64,000 nt of DNA from Hirschia litorea (GCF_042665075.1 NZ_JBHTBR010000004.1:244987-308986), one strand, 5' to 3'; shown: positions 17,632 to 27,070, counted from the first letter of the stretch. Translations and numbers: made by a program. The notes: generated from the sequence alone by a model not told the origin.

Positions 17632-18975
17632 TTAAGCTGCGCGAAAGCGGCTCAAAAAGATGCTAACTTCTTCGCGTAACTTATTGGCCTGCTCCCCGAG
17701 TTTAGCTGAGGAGGCCACGACGCGTGATGCCTCTTCTTCTGTTCTGGATGCCCCCTGCTGTACGCTTATTATGTGTGAGCTGACCTCTTGGGTGCCTTGA
17801 GCCGCCTCTTGTGTATTGCGTGCTATTTCTTGCGTTGATGAAGACTGCTCTTCAACTGCAGCATTAATGGCAAGGCTCGTTGAGCTGATATCGTCAATTG
17901 TTGTTTGAATGAGATCTATGGCTGATACAGCCTCTTGAGTGATCCGCAACATTTCATTGATTTGCAAACTAATCTCATCCGTTGCTTTGGATGTTTCACT
18001 CGCTAATTGTTTTACCTCTGACGCCACGACCGCAAAACCTTTACCCGCTTCACCTGCACGCGCACTTTCAATTGTCGCATTCAATGCAAGCAAATTTGTT
18101 TGTGAGGCGATATCTGAAATAAGAGAGATGACGCTTCCCACTTTTTCAGCCGCTGACGAGAGAGAATGTATCGTTTCACCTGTTGTTTTAGCCGTGGTTA
18201 CAGCATTGGATGCTATTGATGAGGCATATCCAACTTGCTTGGCTATCTCTTGAACCGACATTCCCATTTCTTTTGCTGAGTTTGCAACAACGGAAACATT
18301 TGCCGTAGCTTCTTCAGCGGCCGCAGACACTGTCACGGATTGAGAAGACGTGGCATCTGCAATTTGTCCCATAGATTGTGCAACGGCTTGGAGGCCCTCA
18401 GCTGATTGGGCTACATTTTCCACAAACTCGAAGATGGATGCTTCAAAATCTTCAGCCAATTTTGCACGCTGCTCATCAAACTGTTCTTGTCTTTTCTGTT
18501 CAATAATGGACACAGTTATATCCATATCCAATAGCGCTGCACGTGTAACGGCAGCCGATTGGATGGAGAATGTTTTATATCCCCCGCCTTTGCGACCAAA
18601 ACACACTTCAGCGAGTTTACTGTTCATCCTTTCAAGAATGAATGCGTAGCTGCCCATATAAAGATCTGTTGGCAATTGCAGACGGCTGTGGACGGCTCCA
18701 ATTTTTTGCACAGACTGCTCATAATTGTTATCAAACTTGCCAGAAAGAATAAGCTTCCAGTGGTCAAGTTGCCTGTCTTTTGCATGATTCCTAATTGAAT
18801 CATTTGGAAAAAAACTTGAAGCGGTCTCATCCGTTTTGAAGTGCAAATATAATTCGTCTAAAATTGATGGAAGCACTTTTTCAATTACACTAGATGCAGC
18901 TTTCAAAGCCTCACGCATATTGGTGTCAAATTTTAAATACTTCAGTCTCTTCTCAATATTTATCTGGGTATTCAT
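17632..18975 (-). CDS. Globin-coupled methyl-accepting chemotaxis transducer (HemAT-like)
   Basis: The N-terminal half (about 1-170) is a protoglobin sensor domain. It has the DHWKLILSGKFDNNY segment followed by IGAVHSRLQLP, which contains the probable proximal haem His. No transmembrane segment is present from this start. The C-terminal half is an MCP signalling domain with the hairpin tip DIASQTNLLALNATIESARA flanked by long heptads. It should sense oxygen or another haem ligand and signal to CheA/CheW in the cytosol. The ATG at 18975 is chosen; a start 24 codons further upstream would add an improbable hydrophobic stretch before the globin. No che genes are nearby. Confidence 0.88.
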   Translation of the reverse strand: MNTQINIEKRLKYLKFDTNMREALKAASSVIEKVLPSILDELYLHFKTDETASSFFPNDSIRNHAKDRQLDHWKLILSGKFDNNYEQSVQKIGAVHSRLQLPTDLYMGSYAFILERMNSKLAEVCFGRKGGGYKTFSIQSAAVTRAALLDMDITVSIIEQKRQEQFDEQRAKLAEDFEASIFEFVENVAQSAEGLQAVAQSMGQIADATSSQSVTVSAAAEEATANVSVVANSAKEMGMSVQEIAKQVGYASSIASNAVTTAKTTGETIHSLSSAAEKVGSVISLISDIASQTNLLALNATIESARAGEAGKGFAVVASEVKQLASETSKATDEISLQINEMLRITQEAVSAIDLIQTTIDDISSTSLAINAAVEEQSSSTQEIARNTQEAAQGTQEVSSHIISVQQGASRTEEEASRVVASSAKLGEQANKLREEVSIFLSRFRAA

Positions 18976-19154
18976 GGTTAATATTCCAAATGGGAAAGCA
19001 ATAACTACAGTATACCATTTAAATAAATCACTCGATTTAATGAACAAATTGCAAATTATCGACCCCGTATCGCTTAATATTTTAGGACAAACCAGCGCGG
19101 AAAAATATTCCTATTGACGAAAATGCAAGTTTAAGAGACAAGCACTGCGGGCCA

Positions 19155-19193
19155 AGCGTCCCCAACGGCGCTCAGCCTATCTGTAAGGATAGG
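19155..19193 (+). promoter_or_regulatory. Possible serC-type RNA leader
   Basis: Two small hairpins sit just before the serC ribosome site. One is AGCG (19155-19158) with CGCT (19168-19171). The other is CCTATC (19176-19181) with GATAGG (19188-19193), whose right arm runs into the AGGAG ribosome site. A conserved serC RNA motif with tandem hairpins at this position is described upstream of serC-serA in Alphaproteobacteria. Membership is inferred from location and layout only. Confidence 0.45.
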
Positions 19194-19205
19194 AGTACAA
19201 TTCAG

Positions 19206-20366
19206 ATGACGACACTCACGAAACCAGACGTGCGCCCTGCGCGTGCCGAGTTTTCTTCAGGTCCATGTGCCAAACGTCCAGGTTGGACGCCGGCTGCTCT
19301 TGAAGATACACCTAATGGTCGGTCACACCGTGCCAAAATAGGCAAATCCAAACTTAAATTATTGATTGATAAGTCAGCAGAGCTTCTTGGCCTGCCAGCT
19401 GGTTACCGTATCGGTATTATGGCCGGTTCAGACACAGGTGCAATTGAAGCCGCAATGTGGTCTATGCTTGGCCCTCGCCCAGTTGATGTGTTCGCTTGGG
19501 AAAGCTTTGGGAATGACTGGGTCACCGATGTGACTAAGCAATTAAAAGTCGATGCAGAAGTACACACTGCCGATTATGGTCAATTACCTGATCTTAGTAA
19601 GGTTCGCAAAGAAGCTGACGTCATCTTCACATGGAATGGTACAACATCCGGCGTACGCGTTGCGAATGCTGACTGGATTCCAGCAGACCAAGAAGGCTTG
19701 GTTTTTTGTGACGCCACATCTGCTGTTTTCGCCCAAGACTTAGAATGGGAAAAACTCGACGTTGTAACTTATTCTTGGCAAAAAGTTCTTGGTGGTGAAG
19801 GTGCACACGGTATGTTGATACTGTCACCTAAAGCTGTTGAGCGTCTAGAGACATTTACACCAGATCGCCCGCTTCCAAAATTATTCCGCATGACCAAAAA
19901 AGGTAAGTTGAACGAAGGTATTTTTGAAGGCGCAACAATCAATACGCCTTCTATGCTTGCTGTGGAAGATTGTCTTGACGCCCTCAACTGGGTTGAAGGT
20001 ATTGGCGGCGCAAAAGCAACAATGGCGCGCGCCGACGCAAACCTCGCTGCTATCGCGAAATTCGTAGAAACTTCTGATTGGGCTGCTTTCCTTTGTGAAG
20101 ACGAAGCGACGCGTTCAAATACATCTGTGACGCTTAAAATCACAGATGCGCGTGTGGCTGGCCTCGACACAGATGGACAGCAAGCTTTCGTTAAAAAGAT
20201 GACCGGCCTTCTCGATAAAGAGAATGTGGCTTACGACATTGCGGGATATCGCGATGCACCTCCAGGACTGCGTATCTGGTGTGGTGCAACAGTTGATACA
20301 TCCGACCTTGAAAAGCTTGGACCTTGGCTTGATTGGGCATTCGCAGCGACAGTTGCAGAGCTTTAA
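19206..20366 (+). CDS. serC: Phosphoserine aminotransferase
   Basis: PLP enzyme converting 3-phosphohydroxypyruvate and glutamate to phosphoserine in serine synthesis. It belongs to the alphaproteobacterial SerC type: N-terminal FSSGPCAKRPGW, IMAGSDTGAIEAAMW, and the PLP-binding Lys193 in SWQKVLGGEGAHG. The 386-residue length fits. AGGAG lies about nine bases before the ATG, and the possible leader hairpin overlaps it. It is followed by serA after 97 bases, the usual pairing. Confidence 0.96.
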   Translation: MTTLTKPDVRPARAEFSSGPCAKRPGWTPAALEDTPNGRSHRAKIGKSKLKLLIDKSAELLGLPAGYRIGIMAGSDTGAIEAAMWSMLGPRPVDVFAWESFGNDWVTDVTKQLKVDAEVHTADYGQLPDLSKVRKEADVIFTWNGTTSGVRVANADWIPADQEGLVFCDATSAVFAQDLEWEKLDVVTYSWQKVLGGEGAHGMLILSPKAVERLETFTPDRPLPKLFRMTKKGKLNEGIFEGATINTPSMLAVEDCLDALNWVEGIGGAKATMARADANLAAIAKFVETSDWAAFLCEDEATRSNTSVTLKITDARVAGLDTDGQQAFVKKMTGLLDKENVAYDIAGYRDAPPGLRIWCGATVDTSDLEKLGPWLDWAFAATVAEL

Positions 20367-20463
20367 TCAGTTATAGACTGGCCGAAACCAAAGACGAGAT
20401 TTCGGCCAGCCTTCTTCATCTATTCAGACATATTCGCGCCATAGCGCAAAAGGAAACACACCC

Positions 20464-22041
20464 ATGACGATTAAAGTTCTTATTGGTGACAGCCTAGCTC
20501 CTGGAGCTATCGACATTTTCAAAGCTCGCGGCATCGAAGTTGATGTTAAAGTGGGCCTTTCTCAGCCAGAACTCGCTGAAATTATTGGTGAGTATGATGG
20601 TCTTGCTGTGCGTTCTGCATGTAAGCCAAATGCAGATGTAATCGCTGCAGCTACAAAACTAAAAGTTATTGGTCGTGCCGGTATCGGTGTGGACAATGTG
20701 GACATTCCAGCTGCTACTAAAAAAGGTGTCGTTGTGATGAACACGCCTTTTGGAAATGCCGTCACAACTGCTGAACACGCGATTGCAATGTTGTTTGCAG
20801 CTGCACGCCAAATTCCGGCAGCATCAGCACGCACTCAAAATGGTGAATGGCCGAAAAAAGACTATGTTGGAACAGAGCTATTTTCCAAAACGCTTGGCCT
20901 TATCGGAGCTGGTAATATTGGCTCACTCGTGGCTGAACGCGCACGTGGAATTAAAATGAAGGTTATCGCTTTTGACCCATTCCTAACAGAAGAACGCGCT
21001 GTTGAATTAGGAATTGAAAAAGTTGAATTGGACGCCCTACTTGCCCGCGCTGATGCAATTACATTGCACACGCCACTAACAGACCAAACACGCAACATTC
21101 TTTCACGTGAGAACCTTGAGAAGACGAAAAAAGGTGTGATCATTGTGAACTGTGCGCGTGGTGGATTGGTTGACGAAGAAGCCCTTAAAGACTTGCTCGA
21201 CAATGGTCATGTGTCTGCTGCTGCGCTGGACGTGTTTGAAACAGAACCAGCAAAAGAACACCCATTGTTTGGCACTCCCGGCTTTATCGCTACGCCACAC
21301 CTTGGTGCTTCAACTGTTGAAGCTCAAGACAATGTGGCTTTCCAAGTGGCCGAGCAAATGGCGGACTATCTGCTGACAGGCGCTGTAACAAACGCTTTGA
21401 ACATGCCGTCTATCTCTGCTGAAGAAGCCCCTCGCCTCAAACCTTTCGCTGAGCTTGCTGAAAAGCTTGGTGAGTTTGCTGGTCAAGTTTCTACCGAAGG
21501 CTTTGATGCTGTTGAAATCGATTATGAAGGTGATGTTTGCGAACTTAACCGCAAGCCACTTACATCAGCCGCTTTGGCAGGTATTTTACGCGCGTCAATG
21601 AAAGACGTGAATATGGTATCCGCACCGTCTATTTTGAAAGATCGTGGAATAGACCTTAAAGAAACAACAGTTGAAGAAAGCGCAACATATGAAAGCTTGA
21701 TCCGCATAAAAGTGCGCGTTGATGGCAAATGGCGCACAGTTTCAGGGTCAATCGTAAATGGTCAGGCACGCATTGTGGCTGTTAAAGAAATGACATTGGA
21801 CGCAAAATTCCGCCCATTCATTCTCTTCATCAACAACACAGATAAACCTGGTTTCATTGGTGGTTTGGGATCAGTCCTTGGCGATGCAGGAATCAATATT
21901 GCGACATTCAACCTTGGACGTGAAGAAGAAGGTGGTGATGCGATTGCGATGATTGGTATTGATCAAGATATTCCAAAAGAAACAATGGATAAAATCAATG
22001 CACTCAGCCAAGTGCGTTATGCGAAAGTACTTCGTTTCTAA
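20464..22041 (+). CDS. serA: D-3-phosphoglycerate dehydrogenase
   Basis: NAD-dependent oxidation of 3-phosphoglycerate, the first step of serine synthesis. The long 525-residue form has a substrate domain, a Rossmann domain with GLIGAGNIGSLVA (about 143-155), the catalytic His in the TPHLGAST segment, an intervening ASB domain and a C-terminal ACT domain (FILFINNTDKPGFIGGLG). The ACT domain suggests serine feedback. AAGGA precedes the ATG. A perfect terminator follows. Confidence 0.97.
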   Translation: MTIKVLIGDSLAPGAIDIFKARGIEVDVKVGLSQPELAEIIGEYDGLAVRSACKPNADVIAAATKLKVIGRAGIGVDNVDIPAATKKGVVVMNTPFGNAVTTAEHAIAMLFAAARQIPAASARTQNGEWPKKDYVGTELFSKTLGLIGAGNIGSLVAERARGIKMKVIAFDPFLTEERAVELGIEKVELDALLARADAITLHTPLTDQTRNILSRENLEKTKKGVIIVNCARGGLVDEEALKDLLDNGHVSAAALDVFETEPAKEHPLFGTPGFIATPHLGASTVEAQDNVAFQVAEQMADYLLTGAVTNALNMPSISAEEAPRLKPFAELAEKLGEFAGQVSTEGFDAVEIDYEGDVCELNRKPLTSAALAGILRASMKDVNMVSAPSILKDRGIDLKETTVEESATYESLIRIKVRVDGKWRTVSGSIVNGQARIVAVKEMTLDAKFRPFILFINNTDKPGFIGGLGSVLGDAGINIATFNLGREEEGGDAIAMIGIDQDIPKETMDKINALSQVRYAKVLRF

Positions 22042-22062
22042 GCTTTAACGAAAGCACATGTG

Positions 22063-22097
22063 AAAACGCCAGCTCCGGAAAGAAGCTGGCGTTTTTT
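22063..22097 (+). terminator. Terminator after serA
   Basis: AAAACGCCAGCT (22063-22074) pairs perfectly with 22084-22095 around a nine-base loop and runs into a T-tract. The left A-run means it could also act on the minus-strand lipoprotein gene that ends at 22101. Confidence 0.9.
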
Positions 22098-22100
22098 ATT

Positions 22101-23000
22101 CTAGTTTTTAGAAATTCCGGCAAAACACTGGAAAAAATCGTTCTGATCATACATGCCATCGAAACCTAAAATATAGGCTAGTTCGACTGTATCTGAAAAA
22201 TCAAACCCGCCGTCAGTAATATGGTGGTTCACATAAATAGCTTCAGGATTGTATTTATCAGCAATCTGCTTTGCTAATGCCCAAAGTGGGCCAACCTCTT
22301 GATTAGCAAGTAGGCGCGGCCATATTCTACCGTCCTGCGTTGCAAACCCGGGTGAGCCATTGCCTGCCATATTTCCATCTTGCACACGCACATATGACAC
22401 ATTGCTGTTCAACCATAATAGATGAGACAAATTCGACATGTGCTCATTCCAGATGGAGTGTTGAACAACAACGAATTTGGATTTCATATCAATCTCACCA
22501 GCCTCAATTATGGGTGAAATTAGATCATAAGTGAAATGCGATTGCCCTGCTTCCTGAAACCACACGCGACCGCCTTTGGCGAGTGTGTCTCGAATTTTTT
22601 TAGATACCGTTTTCAGCGCGTCTGAACGCTCATTGTGTGCATCCACCCAATTGTTCTCAAATGCAGCTGAAAATAGGTTTGGCACATCAACATATTCTCC
22701 ATCCTGATTTCCATACGCCCCGACAACGGCAACATAATTTAAGTCACTGTATTGATTAGAACGTAGAACCGTTCCCATTGCGGCGATTGAATGGACGTCG
22801 TCCAAATCTGGTTTTATGTCAAAATTGGATATCAGCAAATCACTGTCAGCAGCAAAACGTGACATAAAATTTTCATCCGAAGGACACGTTTTTGACTGCG
22901 AGTGCGGATATATTCCAGCAGCTTCTATCTGTGGATTTATAGCACATCCTACTGCGCTAAGTGTGAAGCCCAATGCTAGAAGGCGATTTTTCAAATTCAC
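22101..23000 (-). CDS. Lipoprotein with a nucleoside-hydrolase-like Asp cluster
   Basis: From the GTG used here (GGGGAG lies about nine bases upstream), the lipobox SAVGC places the lipidated Cys at residue 19. Further in, SNFDIKPDLDDVHSIAAMG resembles the N-terminal Asp-rich metal site of nucleoside hydrolases and DUF1593-type proteins (D-x-D-P-D-D in the classical form). Later segments (GAYGNQDG, VWFQEAGQSHFT and NHHITDGGFDFS) also suggest a hydrolase fold. No confident family assignment is possible. It is monocistronic; a nucleoside- or carbohydrate-directed envelope hydrolase is one possibility. Confidence 0.6.
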   Translation of the reverse strand: MNLKNRLLALGFTLSAVGCAINPQIEAAGIYPHSQSKTCPSDENFMSRFAADSDLLISNFDIKPDLDDVHSIAAMGTVLRSNQYSDLNYVAVVGAYGNQDGEYVDVPNLFSAAFENNWVDAHNERSDALKTVSKKIRDTLAKGGRVWFQEAGQSHFTYDLISPIIEAGEIDMKSKFVVVQHSIWNEHMSNLSHLLWLNSNVSYVRVQDGNMAGNGSPGFATQDGRIWPRLLANQEVGPLWALAKQIADKYNPEAIYVNHHITDGGFDFSDTVELAYILGFDGMYDQNDFFQCFAGISKN

Positions 23001-23204
23001 AATACTTCTCCCCAATGCAGAGACCTTACTTTGAGCAGGCTTCTGCAGATTGAAATTAACATTTTTATGTTTTTATATCGCCCCACGCTCACTCTAGTTG
23101 GATGGCATAATTGACACAAGAGACACTTGCCCACTAAGCGTGTTGACCTTGAGCAATTAACCCATCACATATGCACTTTACTATTGCCTACAAACTCCCT
23201 GCTT

Positions 23205-23852
23205 ATGAGGTTCAGGTTGGAAAACATCCTTCAGATAATAGCTTATGTCGGAATTATTGTGTTCGCTGTATCTGGCGCGCTTCTGGGATTACGTAAGCAA
23301 ATGGATGTTGTGGGGGTTACCTTCTTGGCCACTGTTACAGGTGTGGGTGGTGGGACGTTAAGGGATGTTCTACTAGGTGCAACTCCTGTGAGTTGGGTGA
23401 ACGATCCGACCAATATTGCTATCTGTATCATCAGCGCAGTGGTAGTGTGTTTTTTAAATAGTTGGATCATTGGCCAGCGCTTAAAATGGCTCTTATACGC
23501 AGATGCTGTTGGGTTAGCCTTGTTTGCCGTTCTAGGGGCAGCCAAGGCCCAAGAAGCAGGTGCTCACCCATTTGTGGCCATTTTATTTGGCGCTATGAGC
23601 GCTAGTTTTGGCGGTATCATCCGCGATGTTATCTGCGGTGACAAACCCATATTATTCGACAAGGAAATATATATTAGTGCCGCCCTTCTAGGTGGAGGTA
23701 TATATGTTCTTGTGCCTGCCGACTGGATGAGCAATGAAGTCAAAACCGTTTTAGCAACGGTGCTCGCAATGGCATTGCGTATGTGCGCCATGATAAGGGG
23801 ATGGCATTTAACCTTCCCCAAATACCCTGATGAACTTCCACCTGCGAAATAG
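23205..23852 (+). CDS. TRIC/UPF0126-family membrane protein
   Basis: About 215 residues with seven hydrophobic segments arranged as two similar halves. Each half has the family signature: VTGVGGGTLRDVLLG in the first and ASFGGIIRDVICGDKP in the second. Bacterial members form trimeric cation channels. The start is uncertain: ATG 23205 is chosen because it leaves a short polar tail before the first helix, but a TTG at 23217 or the open frame upstream could be used. It ends five bases from the convergent ruvA stop. Confidence 0.85.
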   Translation: MRFRLENILQIIAYVGIIVFAVSGALLGLRKQMDVVGVTFLATVTGVGGGTLRDVLLGATPVSWVNDPTNIAICIISAVVVCFLNSWIIGQRLKWLLYADAVGLALFAVLGAAKAQEAGAHPFVAILFGAMSASFGGIIRDVICGDKPILFDKEIYISAALLGGGIYVLVPADWMSNEVKTVLATVLAMALRMCAMIRGWHLTFPKYPDELPPAK

Positions 23853-23856
23853 AGAT

Positions 23857-24480
23857 TTAGCTAGGTGCAAGCGCCTTTAGAGCTGCTTTAATGAGTGCAC
23901 CTTCACTGGCATCATCGCCAAGCTCTTTTGCGGCAACAGCCACAGCGCGTTGGGCTTCTACATTTTGATATCCAAGATTGGTCAAAGCAGATGCCGCAGC
24001 TGCGCGACTACCTGTCGATGCAGACGATGCTAGACCTTCAACACCTTCTGAGGGTGTAAAACTTGCGGAGAAAAGACCACTTGGAGGCGGCTTGCCTTTA
24101 AATTCAGATACGACACGTTCTGCAAGCTTTTTCCCAACACCATGTGCGCGCTGAACAGAGGCTGCATCTCCCAATACGATTGCATCCAACAATTGTGCGG
24201 GCGCGAGCACATCCAGAATATTGAGCGCAGCTTTTGCTCCGACACCGGGTGCATCTTGCAGACGAGAAAACCAAGCGCGATCTTCAGCCGTAGTGAAACC
24301 ATACAACTTTATGGCATTCTCAGACATTTGTGTTTCAACATAGACTGTTGCAACCTGCCCCACTACAAATTTGGAGAGCGTGCGGCTACCGCAAAAGACG
24401 ACATATCCAACACCATTGACGTCGATCAAGGCCTGCCCATCGCCTACTGCGCCCACTTGACCTTTTAACCTTGCAATCAT
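23857..24480 (-). CDS. ruvA: Holliday junction DNA-binding subunit RuvA
   Basis: RuvA tetramers bind Holliday junctions and load RuvB. The N-terminal OB-fold opens MIARLKGQV and has DVNGVGYVV. The middle contains the helix-hairpin-helix motifs (DAPGVGAKAALNIL and RAHGVGKKLAERVV). An Ala-rich linker leads to the RuvB-binding C-terminal domain. Length 207 is normal. Its ATG overlaps the ruvC stop codon by four bases, so the pair is translationally coupled. Confidence 0.95.
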   Translation of the reverse strand: MIARLKGQVGAVGDGQALIDVNGVGYVVFCGSRTLSKFVVGQVATVYVETQMSENAIKLYGFTTAEDRAWFSRLQDAPGVGAKAALNILDVLAPAQLLDAIVLGDAASVQRAHGVGKKLAERVVSEFKGKPPPSGLFSASFTPSEGVEGLASSASTGSRAAAASALTNLGYQNVEAQRAVAVAAKELGDDASEGALIKAALKALAPS

Positions 24481-24980
24481 GCTGATTTCCTAAAACTACG
24501 TACATTGCGATGGTTAGCAGTCGTAATCGCAATTGCAAGCGCATCCGCCGCATCTGCTGTCATCGCTTCAGCTTTAGGTAACAGGCGTTTTATCATAAAT
24601 GCGACTTGGTCTTTATCCGCCGCACCTGTGCCGACGACACATTGCTTAACTTTGGTGGCAGCAAATTCAGCGACAGTTAGACCCGCCATAGATAGACCAG
24701 CCATCGCAGCTCCGCGCGCCTGCCCCAGCAAAAGCGTGGACTTTGGGTTCTTGTTGACGAAGGTCTCTTCTATGCCTGACTCATCAGGTTTATGCGTATC
24801 AATAACAATATTGAGCTCGCGGATAATGTATGAAAGCCGCTCAGACATGGGTAAAGTCGTTTTAGGCTTGATCACGCCATGCGCGACCCAAGACAAACGC
24901 GGGCCATCCAAATCGATAATACCCCACCCTGTATTTCTTAACCCTGGATCGACACCTAAAATGCGAACTGATTGCGACAT
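24477..24980 (-). CDS. ruvC: Crossover junction endodeoxyribonuclease RuvC
   Basis: Resolvase that cuts Holliday junctions symmetrically. The acidic catalytic tetrad is placed as expected: Asp in GVDPGLRNTGWG (start), Glu in IEETFVNKNP (middle) and the paired Asp near ADAADALAIAI (end). The 167-residue length is typical. It forms a two-gene unit with ruvA. ruvB is not here but at 2.4 kb on the other strand. Confidence 0.95.
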   Translation of the reverse strand: MSQSVRILGVDPGLRNTGWGIIDLDGPRLSWVAHGVIKPKTTLPMSERLSYIIRELNIVIDTHKPDESGIEETFVNKNPKSTLLLGQARGAAMAGLSMAGLTVAEFAATKVKQCVVGTGAADKDQVAFMIKRLLPKAEAMTADAADALAIAITTANHRNVRSFRKSA

Positions 24981-25137
24981 GAAATGTCCCCACTGACGAC
25001 TTCAAGATAGCAAAAATGCGAATCTTGTTTTGTTCTTTCTAGAACATCTTGTTTTTGTGTACCTCACGTTAACGCGATTGCGTACATTCTAATAAAAATG
25101 ACAGGTTTTTCGACTTTTTGCACTGTAGAGCACGCAC

Positions 25138-25887
25138 ATGACGGTAAACAAAGCTAGTTTTCACCTTTCACGCCGCCTTCTTTTGGGAGGAGCGGGTGTG
25201 AGCCTATTAATGCCTATGCCCGCAACTGCACGAAATCTGACGCGCAAAAACGCCCCCCTTCTAAAACTACCTGCATCATTGGTATTCCTTAGACTGGATG
25301 AAAACGGTGCTGTTGCACCCTCTTCTTTGGAGCGACGGATGTGGAGCCAATTCACAATGAATTTAGGGGCTTTAGTCTCTCGTATGGAACCCATTCCGCA
25401 TAACAATCTTATTCCCGGTGGGCAGCTGGAAACAGATTTGGGATTAGGGTCAACAATTTTAAACGCACGTCTTGCTGCACAGTCTCAGGGTTATAATTAT
25501 CTCGTCGTTTATGGTGTTGTGCCCAAGAATGAAGGCATAAAGTATAAGCAAAAGAAGAAAGTGGTCCCGTCAACTTCCTTTATCCAAAACATGCGCCACA
25601 AGCTTGCATTCTGGGATTGGGAATATACCGACACCCCATATATTGAAAACCGTGAGAGCCATATGGATCTAATGGGTGAGGTGCATTTACTGGACTTAAA
25701 CGGAGGTGCGCCTCTCGCATCCGCATGGGCAGAACTTCCCAAACGCGGCCTGCTGACGCGGTGGACATCAAAAGACATGCGCGATGAAGAAATTGTTCAA
25801 ATTCTGGTAGATGGTATGCAGCGTAAAATTCAGGATTTATCGATGCAGAATTTTGAAGACCAACGCTCTATCTCTCAGCGTTTTTGA
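25138..25887 (+). CDS. Exported protein of unknown function
   Basis: A 249-residue protein with an N-terminal SRRLLLGGAG followed by a hydrophobic stretch and an Ala-containing cleavage-like site (PATA, about residue 31). The twin-arginine pattern may be a Tat signal. The mature part has no family I recognise; it contains a Lys-rich patch (KYKQKKK) and Trp-rich segments. It is preceded by about 150 A/T-rich bases and converges with ycgN. A periplasmic location is the only inference offered. Confidence 0.55.
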   Translation: MTVNKASFHLSRRLLLGGAGVSLLMPMPATARNLTRKNAPLLKLPASLVFLRLDENGAVAPSSLERRMWSQFTMNLGALVSRMEPIPHNNLIPGGQLETDLGLGSTILNARLAAQSQGYNYLVVYGVVPKNEGIKYKQKKKVVPSTSFIQNMRHKLAFWDWEYTDTPYIENRESHMDLMGEVHLLDLNGGAPLASAWAELPKRGLLTRWTSKDMRDEEIVQILVDGMQRKIQDLSMQNFEDQRSISQRF

Positions 25888-25908
25888 TATGGTTTCCTGA
25901 GCAGCACA

Positions 25909-26367
25909 TTAAAATTCCATATCTTCCCAGTCCACAATCCAATCAAATTCAGTGCCCTCGAAAACTGTGTCTTCACACACTGTTTTACCTAGCACAGAGT
26001 GACCTTGTTTATGGATTGTATTGCGATCTCCAGTGATCAAATGATGCCAATCGGGGAGGTCTTTGCCCTCAGATATCAACCGATAGGAACAGGATTTCGG
26101 CATCCACTTTAAATCAGGAATTTTATCAGGGGTAAGATTTACACACTCAGGCACTTTAGCTTTACGGTTTTCATAATCTGCACACCGGCATGTTGATGCG
26201 TCAAATAGACGGCAATGCAATTTAGTGTATGCGATCTCGCCAGTGTCTTCATCTTCTAACTTAAGTAAGCAACATTTACCGCAGCCATCACAAAGACTTT
26301 CCCATTCATCAGTGGAAAATTGCTCAAGTGATTTCGATTTCCAAAATGGATCTTTATTCTGTGTCAA
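25909..26367 (-). CDS. ycgN: YcgN-family cysteine-cluster protein (UPF0260)
   Basis: A 152-residue protein with the family pattern: WESLCDGCGKCC near residue 24, CRLFD and CRCADYENR (about 50-65), PECVNLT, and the PDWHHLITGD segment. Clustered cysteines suggest an iron-sulfur or zinc site; the function is unknown. The only start that fits the family N-terminus (PFWKSKSLEQ) is TTG. It follows an unknown gene by ten bases on the same strand, likely an operon. Confidence 0.85.
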   Translation of the reverse strand: MTQNKDPFWKSKSLEQFSTDEWESLCDGCGKCCLLKLEDEDTGEIAYTKLHCRLFDASTCRCADYENRKAKVPECVNLTPDKIPDLKWMPKSCSYRLISEGKDLPDWHHLITGDRNTIHKQGHSVLGKTVCEDTVFEGTEFDWIVDWEDMEF

Positions 26368-26377
26368 AATTTATTTT

Positions 26378-26872
26378 CTAATCAAACAAGGCATCAATAG
26401 CTGACTGATCTTCACCTGATACCGCAGCTTCTTCAATCCCTACAGCGTGATCTCCCAAACCATTTGGGTTCACGACACCACCGACGGCCGCAATCAATCC
26501 ATAGAGCTGTTTGGACCAATATGTTGGATCGCCAAGGGCTTCAACACCGCTTTGCAAAATAACTTGAATTTCACCAATTGAAATTTCAACGGCCTGACAC
26601 GCCTCGTCAAACCGTTTCTTTACGTCTTTATCGCACAATTCGTACGCTTTAATGGCTAGGTCTTTTGCGCGAAATCCGGTGTTATTGAAATGTTCAGGAT
26701 AAGATAATGGTTGCCATTCCAAGATTTCCTCTGCCATATCCGGCATGGATTCCAGCATATCAATAAGCATCGCCACTTCATTGAAATGGTTTAAGTAATC
26801 CGTCGCTAAACCTGTTTCAGGGTTTATATTAGCGGCAGCCAATTCTGCTTTATCTAATTGTTTGGCGTCCAT
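26378..26872 (-). CDS. Conserved hypothetical acidic protein
   Basis: A 164-residue soluble, acidic, helix-rich protein. It contains NPETGLATDYLNHFNE near residue 17 followed by a hydrophobic-acidic helix, a pattern I associate with uncharacterised alphaproteobacterial proteins. No catalytic motif is visible. GAGG lies eight bases before the ATG, which decides this start over a TTG four codons upstream. It is probably co-transcribed with ycgN. Confidence 0.65.
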   Translation of the reverse strand: MDAKQLDKAELAAANINPETGLATDYLNHFNEVAMLIDMLESMPDMAEEILEWQPLSYPEHFNNTGFRAKDLAIKAYELCDKDVKKRFDEACQAVEISIGEIQVILQSGVEALGDPTYWSKQLYGLIAAVGGVVNPNGLGDHAVGIEEAAVSGEDQSAIDALFD

Positions 26873-27070
26873 ATTTCGCCTCAATAGCGGATCATTGTTG
26901 ATTGGTGACTGTAAAGGTAGACTGTTACCAACGACTTACCAAATTCAAATACACCTATTTTTATAAAGGGTTTCAGAAAGAAGTGTTTATTTTCATTTCA
27001 TCCCTTAACCAAAACGCCTCAACGTGGCATTTAGACAATTAAAGCGACCATCAAAGCGGCAGAGGATGCC

